From Butyrivibrio sp. (lineage in GTDB: Bacteria; Bacillota; Clostridia; Lachnospirales; Lachnospiraceae), in NCBI GenBank assembly GCA_015056625.1, contig SVFY01000010.1, positions 48,798 through 112,797 of the forward strand: a stretch of DNA of 64,000 nt. Reading direction: 5' to 3'. Made by a program: the position numbers and the translations under genes. How positions within the stretch are numbered: the first letter of the stretch is position 1; every line of letters begins with the position of its first letter. Positions 33,123 through 41,725 of this stretch are shown one piece after another. The notes under the pieces were generated by a model. It was not told the DNA's origin, did no database searches, and saw nothing but the letters and a program-made list of their open reading frames with translations.

Positions 33123-35074
33123 TACTTCTCTCTTATGGCGCCGCTTTCAAAGGCTTTAAGTAGGTCTTTTAAGTCGTCTATTTGCCTTAGAAGTCCTTTT
33201 CCGATGTCAGTATCACGTACCAGGATTCTTTTCTTGGTCTTTTCTGTAAGTTGGATAGTGGGAGTGTTTTCCTGTCCTTTAACAAAGGGCTTGTGGGCTG
33301 CAAGAGCCAGATGATGCGAGTTAAAAATAAGTGTGTATCCTGCAATTCCAGTCTGCTCATGATAAGCCTTGGATATTCCTCCATCAATTATGTAGAGCTT
33401 GCCTCCGGCTTTTACAGGGTGTTCGCCCTTACCTGCCTTGACAGGAACATGTCCGTTTATTATGTGAGCCCACTCAGGGTCAAGACCAAACTCTTTTAAT
33501 ATCTTTTCTGCATAGGGCTCCATTGCTGAGTATTTGTAGTAGGGATTGAAGTTCTCTTTGCACAGTTCTTTTTCACTCCGTAAAAAGAGATGCTCAAAGG
33601 TTGTGATCTTGTCTTTTCCAAAAAGAGGAGACCTGGGGCCACACCACAGATACCACATAAGATCAACAGCATCCTGCTTTTTCTCCGGATCATCTCTCAT
33701 ATCGAGGAAAAATGCATCGTGGATCTTGATGTTTAAGTAGTCCATAAGTTCTTTTCCCGAAAAGCTTCCATCCCTGGTGGTCATGGGAATAAAGTTCCCG
33801 TTATCGTCCATAGGAATGCAGCCGTGATATAAGAGATTGCCGTTGACAATCCTATACATGGCGCCGTGGGAGTACAAAAACTGTACGTGCTTTAAAAGGA
33901 GCTGGGAGTGGATAAAGCTAAAGCGAAGAGTCCTCATAAGCTCTTCTTCTCCCTCGGAAAGAGCATAAGGGTCCTTTGGATCTATTGTTGGAAAGTTAGT
34001 ATCAGAAAGCTTGTACAGTTTACCCTCTATCTCTACTTCGTATGTGTCGTAATTTATTTTATCCAGAAGTAGCCTGTTATCAAGGTCATATTCAAGATGT
34101 CTTTTTATCAGCTGCCCCTCAAGTTTAAGCTGGATAATGCTGATGGCCTTGCACATCCTGGCAGCAAGCTTTGGATTGACAGAATCGTACTTGTTTTCAT
34201 CCAGAAGATGTGGCATAAAGCATTCACAGGGATCGTCTCCATAAACTTCAGCAGCAAACATTGACAGGGGGCGAAGGTTGATGCCATAGCCATCCTCCAG
34301 AGCATCGAAGCAGTTGTAGCTGGTTCCAATCCTGAGTACATTGGCAATACATGCTGTGTTGCCGCAGGCAGCTCCCATCCAGTCCACATCGTGATTACCC
34401 CACTGTATATCAACGTCATGGAAGTTCATGATCTCTTCCATGACAAGATCCGGACGGGCGCCTCTGTCAAAAATGTCTCCTATTATATGAAGTGAATCAA
34501 TGGTGAGATTCTGTATCAGCTCGCAGAGTGCGATTATGAACTCATCAGCGAAGTCAATCTCAATGATGCCGTTGACGATCTCGTTATAATAAAGCTTTTT
34601 ATTGGGATCATTCATGTCAAGGTGAAGAAGCTCATCTATGGCATATGCATAGTCTGCAGGCATCTTTTTGCGAACCTTGCTCCTTGTGTATTTACTTGAG
34701 ACCACGCGGCAGATGGAAATTAAACGGTTGATGGTTATCTTTTGGTGCTCAGACAGCTCCTTTGCCGAAACGTTCTCATCATGTCTTATATTACTTATGA
34801 CTTCTCGCGGATAATAAATAAGGTTGGCCAGTTTAAGCTGGTCAGACTCCGTCATCTGATTGCCAAAGGTCTCTTCAATCTTGGCTCTTATAATACCTGA
34901 TGAGCTCCTTAGCAGGTGTGAAAATGCCTCATATTCTCCGTGAATGTCGGAAAAGAAATATTCTGTGCCCTTAGGAAGCGCACAGATGGCACGAAGATTG
35001 ATAATCTCTGCCGCAGCCTTCCTTGAATTAGGAAATTCCTTGGATAATAAACGCAGATATTCTATGTCTCTCAT
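33122..35074 (-). CDS. fbp: Fructose-1,6-bisphosphatase class III
   Basis: A 650-residue gluconeogenic enzyme of the Firmicutes-type (class III) family, which converts fructose 1,6-bisphosphate to fructose 6-phosphate in the cytoplasm. Metallophosphatase motifs appear in order: FSDIHGEY, IIGDIFDRGARPD and QWGNHDVDWMGAA, and a later INGHVPVKAGKGEHP supplies the second-half metal ligands. Length fits the family. ATG 35074 with GGGGAG upstream is preferred to an in-frame TTG at 35095. Its promoter region faces the histidine kinase operon. Gluconeogenesis fits growth on galacturonate- and rhamnose-derived trioses. Confidence 0.95.
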   Translation of the reverse strand: MRDIEYLRLLSKEFPNSRKAAAEIINLRAICALPKGTEYFFSDIHGEYEAFSHLLRSSSGIIRAKIEETFGNQMTESDQLKLANLIYYPREVISNIRHDENVSAKELSEHQKITINRLISICRVVSSKYTRSKVRKKMPADYAYAIDELLHLDMNDPNKKLYYNEIVNGIIEIDFADEFIIALCELIQNLTIDSLHIIGDIFDRGARPDLVMEEIMNFHDVDIQWGNHDVDWMGAACGNTACIANVLRIGTSYNCFDALEDGYGINLRPLSMFAAEVYGDDPCECFMPHLLDENKYDSVNPKLAARMCKAISIIQLKLEGQLIKRHLEYDLDNRLLLDKINYDTYEVEIEGKLYKLSDTNFPTIDPKDPYALSEGEEELMRTLRFSFIHSQLLLKHVQFLYSHGAMYRIVNGNLLYHGCIPMDDNGNFIPMTTRDGSFSGKELMDYLNIKIHDAFFLDMRDDPEKKQDAVDLMWYLWCGPRSPLFGKDKITTFEHLFLRSEKELCKENFNPYYKYSAMEPYAEKILKEFGLDPEWAHIINGHVPVKAGKGEHPVKAGGKLYIIDGGISKAYHEQTGIAGYTLIFNSHHLALAAHKPFVKGQENTPTIQLTEKTKKRILVRDTDIGKGLLRQIDDLKDLLKAFESGAIREK

Positions 35075-35245
35075 TGCTCTCCCCTCATGTAACAAGTGAC
35101 AGGTGAATTACGTTTTTACTGATATACCCATTATTATATATACATTCTTTGTTGTCATTGCGTGAAATCAACATTTGAACTTGTTATATGGTAAAATAAT
35201 GATAACCTGTTGTCGTTTTTGTGACCGGAGGATGGAGGGCAGAGT

Positions 35246-38065
35246 GTGAAAAGAAGGGCAATCATTACAATAAATCTTCTGATAATGGGGAGTATACTGT
35301 TTTTCATCTTCAGATATGCCAATGATAAGGCAAGTGAAAGTACACATAATTCAATACAGGCTTTTGAAAAGATGACCACGACCACAAGTCAGATCATTAT
35401 CAACTACCTGGAGGATGAACAGCATCTTTGTGATATATGGGCAAACTATGTTAACAGCGCTGCTAATGACGGAGCTCCTATGACAGCGAATGAGGCTATA
35501 TCATATATCAGAAAGGCAAAGATATCTCCTGAGATTGAGGGACATCTGATATTTCTTGATAATGCCGAGAGAGAGGGTATTTCGACTACAGGGAAGGTAT
35601 CGGACTTAAATGACTATACTGTTTCCTATAAGAATATAAGCATATTTGACAATATCGGAAATGTGAGCAATGAAAATGACGTAGTCAACCTGACGAGGGC
35701 TTATACAAATCCAAGTAATGGGGTGCAGTCCATAGCGTTTTTAAACAATGTTATGGTTATCGATGAAGAAAGCGGTGAACTGGTAAAGGGGCTTTTGATG
35801 CGTGTTGTGCCTCTTAGCCGTCTTGAGCAGAAGCTTGTTTTTCTTAACGGAGAGTACGAGAACGTTGAAATAAGCCTTATAGATCAGGAAGGAAATTACG
35901 TTGTTCACGGCAAGTCTTTTAAAAACAAAAACTTTTTTGAGTATTATAAATCATATAATAAATCTTCAGCAGAGGAATATGATCAGGTAGTAAAAGAGAT
36001 AGTCAGTGGCACAGGCACTATGATGCTTAAGAATGCCAAGGGGGAGGATTACATTTTATCCTACACACCCCTTGCAACAATGAAAACATGGTCGCTTCTG
36101 GCATATTTACCGGTTGGCGATTTTGCCGCAAACAGGTCTATAGACTGGCTGCTGCTTGGGATAGCCTCTGGTGGCTTTATACTTCTTATAATATTTAATT
36201 CCACTGTTATGATGAGCTATAACCGCAAGCTTTCAGAGGCTGCAGTGCAGGCAAATCAGGCCAATGAGGCCAAATCTTACTTTTTATCCACTATGTCCCA
36301 CGATATACGTACGCCAATGAATGCAATATTGGGATTGAATGAAATGGTTATCAGGGATTCTAAGGATGAAAATATCAGAATGTATTCTGAGAGCATAAGA
36401 ACAGCGGGGAATACCCTGCTTGGCATCATAAATGATATTCTTGATTTTTCCAAAATTGAAGCAGGAAAAATGGAAATCATAAATGTTGATTACAGTTCTG
36501 TGTCCCTTCTTAACGATCTTGTGAATATGGTGCAAAAGAAAGCTGAAGATAAGGGACTTACCTTTAACCTGGATATTGACAGCGATATTCCTACAGTTCT
36601 TAACGGTGATGAGATAAGAATCAAACAGATTATAATCAATGTCCTTTCGAATGCAGTAAAATATACAAAGAAGGGTCACGTAACCTTCATGGTACGTGCC
36701 AACAGGATTGAAGATAAGCCTGATTCAATAAGACTTAGGGTTAGAGTTGAGGATACGGGTGTAGGCATAAAACCTGAAGATCTTGACAGACTGTTTGTGG
36801 CTTTTGAACGCATTGACGAAAAATCAAATAGAAATATCGAAGGAACAGGACTTGGTATGACAATCGCCCAGAGCTTTCTTGATATGATGGGAAGCCATCT
36901 TGAGGTTGAAAGCGAATATGGCAAAGGCTCGGTATTTTCATTTGAGATTGACCAAAAAGTCATTAAATGGGATCCCATTGGAGATTTTCAGGAGTCCTTT
37001 AGGCTTTCTTTAACTGAGAGGGCAAGCTATCATGAAAAATTCACGGCGCCTTATGCCAGGGTTTTAGTGGTTGATGACACTCCCGTCAATCTTACTGTTT
37101 TTGTGAATTTGCTAAGGAATACCAAACTCCAGATTGATACGGCAGAAAGCGGCGATGAATGTATATCTCTTTTTACAAAAAAACATTATGATGTTATATT
37201 CCTTGATCACATGATGCCTGATAAAGACGGTATCGAAACGCTAAGGGAAATGAAGGCTATAACTGATACTCCGAATAAAGAAACGCCTATAATCTGCCTT
37301 ACAGCCAATGCAATATCCGGTATGCGTGAAATGTATACAACAGCGGGATTCGACGATTACCTGACAAAACCGATTGATGTTGAGAGACTTGAAATGATGC
37401 TGCTTCAGTATCTGCCAAAGGGTAAGGTGGGACCAGCCTCTGCCAAAGGTGGTGAGGATGAATACAACCTTCCGGACTTTTTATTTAATCTCAAGGAAAT
37501 AGACGTGGGGTCAGGACTTATTCACTGCGGCAGTGGCGAGTCTTACGTGTCAGCGCTTAAGATGTATTTAGATAGCGCTGAAAACAATGCTAAAGAGATC
37601 GAGAGGTACTACGCTTCAAAAGACATAAAGAACACGACTATAAAGGTTCACGCCCTTAAAAGTACATCTCGTGTAATAGGAGCTCTGGAAATTGGCGAGT
37701 TTGCAGCAAGGCTTGAAAAGGCCGGAGATGCCGGTGATCTGGAAACGCTGGATAAAGAGCTCGGAGAACTTATTTCAAGGTACAGGCAGCTTGCAAAAGA
37801 TCTTGAGCCTTTAGCTGAAGGTGATGACGATGATAAAGATGATGATCGTCCGCTTATAAGTGATGAAAAACTTAAGGAGATTTTCAAATCTTTACAGGAT
37901 TATTGCGAGGATTATGACCTTGATAGCATAGTTTGCCTTGTGGCATCTCTTGACGAGTATAGAATACCAGAAGAAGAGATGACGAGAGTTGACGCTATAA
38001 AAAAAGCTGTGGATAATTATGATTATGAGATGATACCGGATATTCTTTCTGGGGAAATGAGATAA
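35246..38065 (+). CDS. Hybrid sensor histidine kinase (Cache-HisKA-HATPase-REC-HPt)
   Basis: A 939-residue membrane kinase. A membrane segment at about 5-23 and another near 298-318 enclose an extracellular Cache-like sensor. HisKA has STMSHDIRTPMNAILG with His about 352; the ATPase has N-box LSNAVKYTKKG, DTGVGIKPEDL and GTGLGMTIAQ. A receiver follows with Asp about 654 (FLDHMMPDKDG), then an HPt domain with His about 801 (KVHALKSTSRVIG) and a 90-residue tail. The start is GTG with GGAGGG 6 bases upstream; an ATG at 35232 runs into a stop after five codons. Phosphate probably relays His-Asp-His to the response regulators encoded downstream, in the same operon as an orphan binding protein. Confidence 0.93.
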   Translation: MKRRAIITINLLIMGSILFFIFRYANDKASESTHNSIQAFEKMTTTTSQIIINYLEDEQHLCDIWANYVNSAANDGAPMTANEAISYIRKAKISPEIEGHLIFLDNAEREGISTTGKVSDLNDYTVSYKNISIFDNIGNVSNENDVVNLTRAYTNPSNGVQSIAFLNNVMVIDEESGELVKGLLMRVVPLSRLEQKLVFLNGEYENVEISLIDQEGNYVVHGKSFKNKNFFEYYKSYNKSSAEEYDQVVKEIVSGTGTMMLKNAKGEDYILSYTPLATMKTWSLLAYLPVGDFAANRSIDWLLLGIASGGFILLIIFNSTVMMSYNRKLSEAAVQANQANEAKSYFLSTMSHDIRTPMNAILGLNEMVIRDSKDENIRMYSESIRTAGNTLLGIINDILDFSKIEAGKMEIINVDYSSVSLLNDLVNMVQKKAEDKGLTFNLDIDSDIPTVLNGDEIRIKQIIINVLSNAVKYTKKGHVTFMVRANRIEDKPDSIRLRVRVEDTGVGIKPEDLDRLFVAFERIDEKSNRNIEGTGLGMTIAQSFLDMMGSHLEVESEYGKGSVFSFEIDQKVIKWDPIGDFQESFRLSLTERASYHEKFTAPYARVLVVDDTPVNLTVFVNLLRNTKLQIDTAESGDECISLFTKKHYDVIFLDHMMPDKDGIETLREMKAITDTPNKETPIICLTANAISGMREMYTTAGFDDYLTKPIDVERLEMMLLQYLPKGKVGPASAKGGEDEYNLPDFLFNLKEIDVGSGLIHCGSGESYVSALKMYLDSAENNAKEIERYYASKDIKNTTIKVHALKSTSRVIGALEIGEFAARLEKAGDAGDLETLDKELGELISRYRQLAKDLEPLAEGDDDDKDDDRPLISDEKLKEIFKSLQDYCEDYDLDSIVCLVASLDEYRIPEEEMTRVDAIKKAVDNYDYEMIPDILSGEMR

Positions 38066-38067
38066 AG

Positions 38068-38838
38068 ATGAGGAGCACTGTACTTTTAATAAGCAGTGGT
38101 TTCGGCTTTATGGCCGAGGCATTGGACAACAACCTGAAAAAGCAAGGCCTTATAACTAAATTTGCTGAGCACAAAGTAAGGAGCATTGAAGAAAAAAAGC
38201 AGGATAGCGACATAATTCTTTTGCTTGCCGGAGACTATATATACAACTCTCCGGAAGCACTTGTGTACTTAAAAGATATAACAGTAGATGAGGAACGGCC
38301 GCTTTGTGCCATAGGCCATGATGAAGAACTTGAAGTGATCTACCAGTATATACCTCAGGATCATTTTAAGAAGGTTTTCTCGCGCCCCTTTGATGCAAAG
38401 TATATAGCAGAGGAGATCAAATATATAGCAAAAGCCGCTCAGGAGGCTAAACTAGGGAAAAGAATCCTTTTGGTGGATGATGATCCTACTTTCCTTAAGA
38501 TGCTTCAGGGCTGGCTTCATGAAAAATATAATATTGCTGCGGTTAAGTCGGGAATGCAGGCTATCACATATCTTGCCAATCATTCACCGGATCTTATTCT
38601 GCTTGACTATGATATGCCAATAACGTCCGGCCCACAGGTCATGGAGATGATAAGAAGTGAATATAACTCAAAAGAGGTGCCTATTATCTTTCTTACAGGT
38701 AAGTCTGATCGCGAGAGCATAATGAAAGTTATGAAGCTTAAGCCACAGGGATACCTGCTTAAGACCTTGTCAAGGGACGATATTGTGGCGGCAATAGACA
38801 ATTATTTTCAGACACAAAGATGGGATAGTTTCCTTTAA
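38068..38838 (+). CDS. Response regulator with degenerate plus intact receiver domains
   Basis: A 256-residue protein made of two receiver-like halves and no output domain. The first half (about 1-125) keeps the fold pattern but lacks a clear phosphoacceptor. The second (about 130-250) is complete: ILLVDDDPTFLKMLQ, LILLDYDMP with Asp about 180, and IIFLTGK with the conserved lysine. It begins 2 bases after the hybrid kinase stop, so it is translated with it. Such output-less regulators usually pass signals by protein contact or act as phosphate sinks. It may be the HPt partner. Confidence 0.88.
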   Translation: MRSTVLLISSGFGFMAEALDNNLKKQGLITKFAEHKVRSIEEKKQDSDIILLLAGDYIYNSPEALVYLKDITVDEERPLCAIGHDEELEVIYQYIPQDHFKKVFSRPFDAKYIAEEIKYIAKAAQEAKLGKRILLVDDDPTFLKMLQGWLHEKYNIAAVKSGMQAITYLANHSPDLILLDYDMPITSGPQVMEMIRSEYNSKEVPIIFLTGKSDRESIMKVMKLKPQGYLLKTLSRDDIVAAIDNYFQTQRWDSFL

Positions 38839-38853
38839 ATGGAGGGAGTGCCT

Positions 38854-40152
38854 ATGAAAAGAACCATAAAAACGCTGATTTCATTGAGCCTTGTAGTTGT
38901 ATTGCTATTGCAGGGCTGTGGCAGCAAGGAGAAAGAAAAAAAGACCTTTGTTCCAAAGTATGACAAGAATACAGAGTTTTCGCTGACAGTTGTTGGAAGT
39001 TATTCTAACTTTGAATCACTGGAAGCTGAGTTTGAGCGTTTTTATGAATATTATCCCAATGCAAGCCTGCAGTATGTAACAATGGATGATTACAACAATG
39101 TTATCTCAAGCGCGCTTGTAAACAGTGAGCCACCTGACATTTTTACGACCAACACCTGGATGGTGGGGAATGAGAAATACAATGATCTTTTTGATTCCTG
39201 CGAGGTTGTCTCTGATCCTGAACTTGGCATAGATTATTCCTGTATCAGAAATTCACTGATATGGAGCACGGATTCAGGGGATGTTGTTATGCTTCCAATC
39301 TTCACTTCATCCTACGGAATGCTGGTCAATATGGATATATTTGAAAAAGAGAATTTAGAAGTTCCAACGAACTTTGGAGAGCTTGTAGAAGTTTGCAAAA
39401 AGCTTAAAAACGCAGGATATGAATCCCCTGTTATGGGAGCAGATCAGTTCAGCGGCCCTGGATTGTTTAACTGTTTTGTATATCCGATGTTTGCATATGA
39501 CGCAATGAAAAACAGTGATAAGATTGATGCACTCAATAATTTTGAGCCATCCTCCGGAGAGCTGATGCGGCCCGCTCTGGAAAGACTGTATGAATTTGTG
39601 AATTCTGACTGCATAGATGTGGCAAAATGTCAGAATGAGATAATTGACGACTACGATTCGGTAATAATGCGCTTTTTTGAGGGAGATGTACCGATGATGT
39701 TCGCCACAGGGGATGTTGCCTCTGGAACGGCAAAGAGGGAGAGCAAATCAGAGGCCTTTTCGGCTAATCCTTTTAAGTACAGATTTTTTGTTGCACCTTC
39801 TGGTGACGCTGGCGGATACTTCATAAATTCTACAAGCCTTTGCTTTTCTGTCAATAAGCATAGCAGGAACCTTGATATGGCCAATGAATTCATGCGATTT
39901 CTAATAAACAAGAATGAGCTTAGCAACATGGCTGGATTAAAACGCCTGATTACTCCTGTCGATGATTTTTCCTTCGACGAGCTTTATTCTTCACTTGAAG
40001 ATGTGCCAAAGGACAGGAGCTTTAGTGATAAGGAGACAGGTCTTTTGGATCCGGCGGTCAGACAATTTCGGGCTGCTATTTACGCTGTTGGAAATGGCAG
40101 AATGACTGTCGATGAGGCTATTGCTGCGTATGGAAATATACCAGAGGAGTAA
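38854..40152 (+). CDS. Orphan extracellular solute-binding lipoprotein in a signalling operon
   Basis: A 432-residue lipoprotein with signal ending LLLQGC (Cys about 22), a short charged linker and a family-1-type sugar-binding fold (VVGSYSNFESLEAEFERFYE, later PPDIFTTNTWMV and EVPTNFGELVEVCKKL). No permease or ATPase genes accompany it. It lies between a response regulator and an HD-GYP regulator in the kinase operon, so it likely presents its ligand to the kinase's extracellular sensor. ATG 38854 has GGAGGGAG 5 bases upstream and gives a proper signal peptide; the ATG at 38839 overlaps that site. Confidence 0.87.
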   Translation: MKRTIKTLISLSLVVVLLLQGCGSKEKEKKTFVPKYDKNTEFSLTVVGSYSNFESLEAEFERFYEYYPNASLQYVTMDDYNNVISSALVNSEPPDIFTTNTWMVGNEKYNDLFDSCEVVSDPELGIDYSCIRNSLIWSTDSGDVVMLPIFTSSYGMLVNMDIFEKENLEVPTNFGELVEVCKKLKNAGYESPVMGADQFSGPGLFNCFVYPMFAYDAMKNSDKIDALNNFEPSSGELMRPALERLYEFVNSDCIDVAKCQNEIIDDYDSVIMRFFEGDVPMMFATGDVASGTAKRESKSEAFSANPFKYRFFVAPSGDAGGYFINSTSLCFSVNKHSRNLDMANEFMRFLINKNELSNMAGLKRLITPVDDFSFDELYSSLEDVPKDRSFSDKETGLLDPAVRQFRAAIYAVGNGRMTVDEAIAAYGNIPEE

Positions 40153-40160
40153 AGTAATAG

Positions 40161-41183
40161 ATGAATGAAAAAATAGTTATAGTTGACGATGATGCCTTAA
40201 TCCTTCGAAATGCTGACAACACGCTGTCAGATACATATAAAGTTACCTGCCTTAAAAGTGGAAGGATGTTTCTTGATTATGTCAAAAAGAATACTGTAGA
40301 CATGCTTCTGCTGGATATAAGGATGCCGGAAATGGATGGCTTTGCTACCCTTAAGGCCCTTAGGGATTGGGAGAAGGAAACTGGCAAAAAGGCTATTCCA
40401 TGTATATTTCTTACAGCTAATGAGGACAGTAAGTCAGAGACAATAGGGTTATCTCTTGGCGCAATGGACTTTATCCGTAAGCCCTTTGAGGCTGAGGTGC
40501 TAAAGCTTAGAATGCATAATCTTTTGGAGCTTATTAAACTCCAAAATGACCTTCATCATGAGGTTGAAATAAAGACTGCAGAGCTTGAGAGCCTTTCTGT
40601 TCATGTTGTTCAGACACTGGCAGAGGCTATTGATGCGAAAGATAATTATACGAACGGCCATTCCACCCGCGTTGCGATGTATTCAAAAGAGATAGCCAAA
40701 AGATATGGATATTCTCCAAAACATCAGGAAGAAATATACATGATGGCTCTCCTTCATGACATAGGCAAGATAGGCATTCCTGATAGTATTATCAATAAGC
40801 CAGGAAGGCTCACGGATGAAGAATATGCAACAATAAAAGAGCATCCTGTGAAAGGCGCAAAGATACTATCGGCTGTCACAGAGATGCCAGGCCTTGTCAC
40901 AGGTGCCAGATGGCACCATGAGAGATACGATGGAAAAGGTTATCCTGATGGTCTTAAGGGCGATGACATACCAGAGGAAGCCAGGATCATTGCCGTTGCT
41001 GATGCATATGATGCCATGACCAGCAACAGAAGTTATAGAGAGACCATTCCTAGGCAACATGTTATAGACGAGATAAGCAAGGGGACAGGAACTCAGTTTG
41101 ACGAGCGCTTTGCAAAGATCATGCTTCAAATGATTGAAGAGGATAAAGACTATGCTATGCGCCAGCGTTTGCCAGAGGAATAA
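40161..41183 (+). CDS. Response regulator with HD-GYP c-di-GMP phosphodiesterase output
   Basis: A 340-residue protein with an N-terminal receiver (IVIVDDDALILRNA, LLLDIRMPEMDG with Asp about 52, IFLTANED) and a C-terminal HD-GYP domain (HSTRVAMYSKEIAKRYG, LLHDIGKIGIPD, HHERYDGKGYPDG, VADAYDAMTSNRSYR), all catalytic positions intact. It begins 8 bases after the binding-protein gene. It is probably phosphorylated by the hybrid kinase and then lowers c-di-GMP, making ligand sensing alter the level of the messenger read by the riboswitch at 30.7 kb. Confidence 0.94.
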   Translation: MNEKIVIVDDDALILRNADNTLSDTYKVTCLKSGRMFLDYVKKNTVDMLLLDIRMPEMDGFATLKALRDWEKETGKKAIPCIFLTANEDSKSETIGLSLGAMDFIRKPFEAEVLKLRMHNLLELIKLQNDLHHEVEIKTAELESLSVHVVQTLAEAIDAKDNYTNGHSTRVAMYSKEIAKRYGYSPKHQEEIYMMALLHDIGKIGIPDSIINKPGRLTDEEYATIKEHPVKGAKILSAVTEMPGLVTGARWHHERYDGKGYPDGLKGDDIPEEARIIAVADAYDAMTSNRSYRETIPRQHVIDEISKGTGTQFDERFAKIMLQMIEEDKDYAMRQRLPEE

Positions 41184-41205
41184 TTGTAATTTATAAAAAG
41201 ATTAT

Positions 41206-41234
41206 TTGACGCATCACGATATACTATTTACAAT
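41206..41234 (+). promoter_or_regulatory. Promoter of the small FliM-motif protein
   Basis: TTGACG (41206-41211) and TACAAT (41229-41234) are 17 bases apart. The start near 41241 gives a leader of about 64 bases. The small gene thus has its own sigma-A-like promoter, although it follows the HD-GYP gene by only 121 bases. Confidence 0.75.
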
Positions 41235-41304
41235 ACTGACGAGAGTGGAATTATGTCGTTTATAAAATCACTATATTTCACATGTTTTGAAAGGATGCTA
41301 TTGT

Positions 41305-41514
41305 ATGGATGCAAACGGGTTAAATGCAGAGCAGCAGGCTCTTCTTGCGAGCATAATGGGTAAGTCATCACAGGCTGGTGGCGGTGGTGGATTCAGCCCC
41401 TCTATGGTTCAGTCTCAGGCGCCTGCAGCAACGGCAGCTCCTGTGGCCGCAGATCCAGGTAAGATGCTGAGCCAGGCAGAGATTGACGCACTTATTGCTT
41501 CAATGGGAAAATGA
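41305..41514 (+). CDS. 69-residue protein with FliM-like CheY-binding motif in two related copies
   Basis: A small soluble protein. Its C-terminus (residues 55-69) contains LSQAEIDAL, identical over nine residues to the CheY-binding N-terminus of E. coli FliM as I recall it. Residues 6-20 are a related helix ending ALLASIMGK, against ALIASMGK in the second copy. A flexible Gly/Ser/Pro/Ala linker of about 34 residues joins them. There is no other domain and no FliM gene here. AAAGGA precedes the ATG; an in-frame TTG at 41287 overlaps it and was rejected. It has its own promoter and terminator and sits between an HD-GYP regulator and a chemoreceptor. Function is inferred: a soluble binder of CheY-like proteins. 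Confidence 0.82.
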   Translation: MDANGLNAEQQALLASIMGKSSQAGGGGGFSPSMVQSQAPAATAAPVAADPGKMLSQAEIDALIASMGK

Positions 41515-41540
41515 ATACATTTTACGAGAGTAATAGACGA

Positions 41541-41572
41541 GACCTTCTGATTTTTTTCAGAAGGTCTTTTTT
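41541..41572 (+). terminator. Intrinsic terminator after the FliM-motif gene
   Basis: A perfect 10-bp stem (41541-41550 with 41557-41566) with a T-rich loop is followed by six T. Confidence 0.94.
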
Positions 41573-41725
41573 GCCGAATTATTGTTCATAAGATGGGAGT
41601 AACTTATTAAAATATTATAAAAATAAACTATTTTTAGATAATTTAATTTATAATTTAAGGTGAAAATGTATGGTTGCATTTCATGTAATCGCTAATAATA
41701 CTTTTGAATGAATTGGAGTAGGGTT

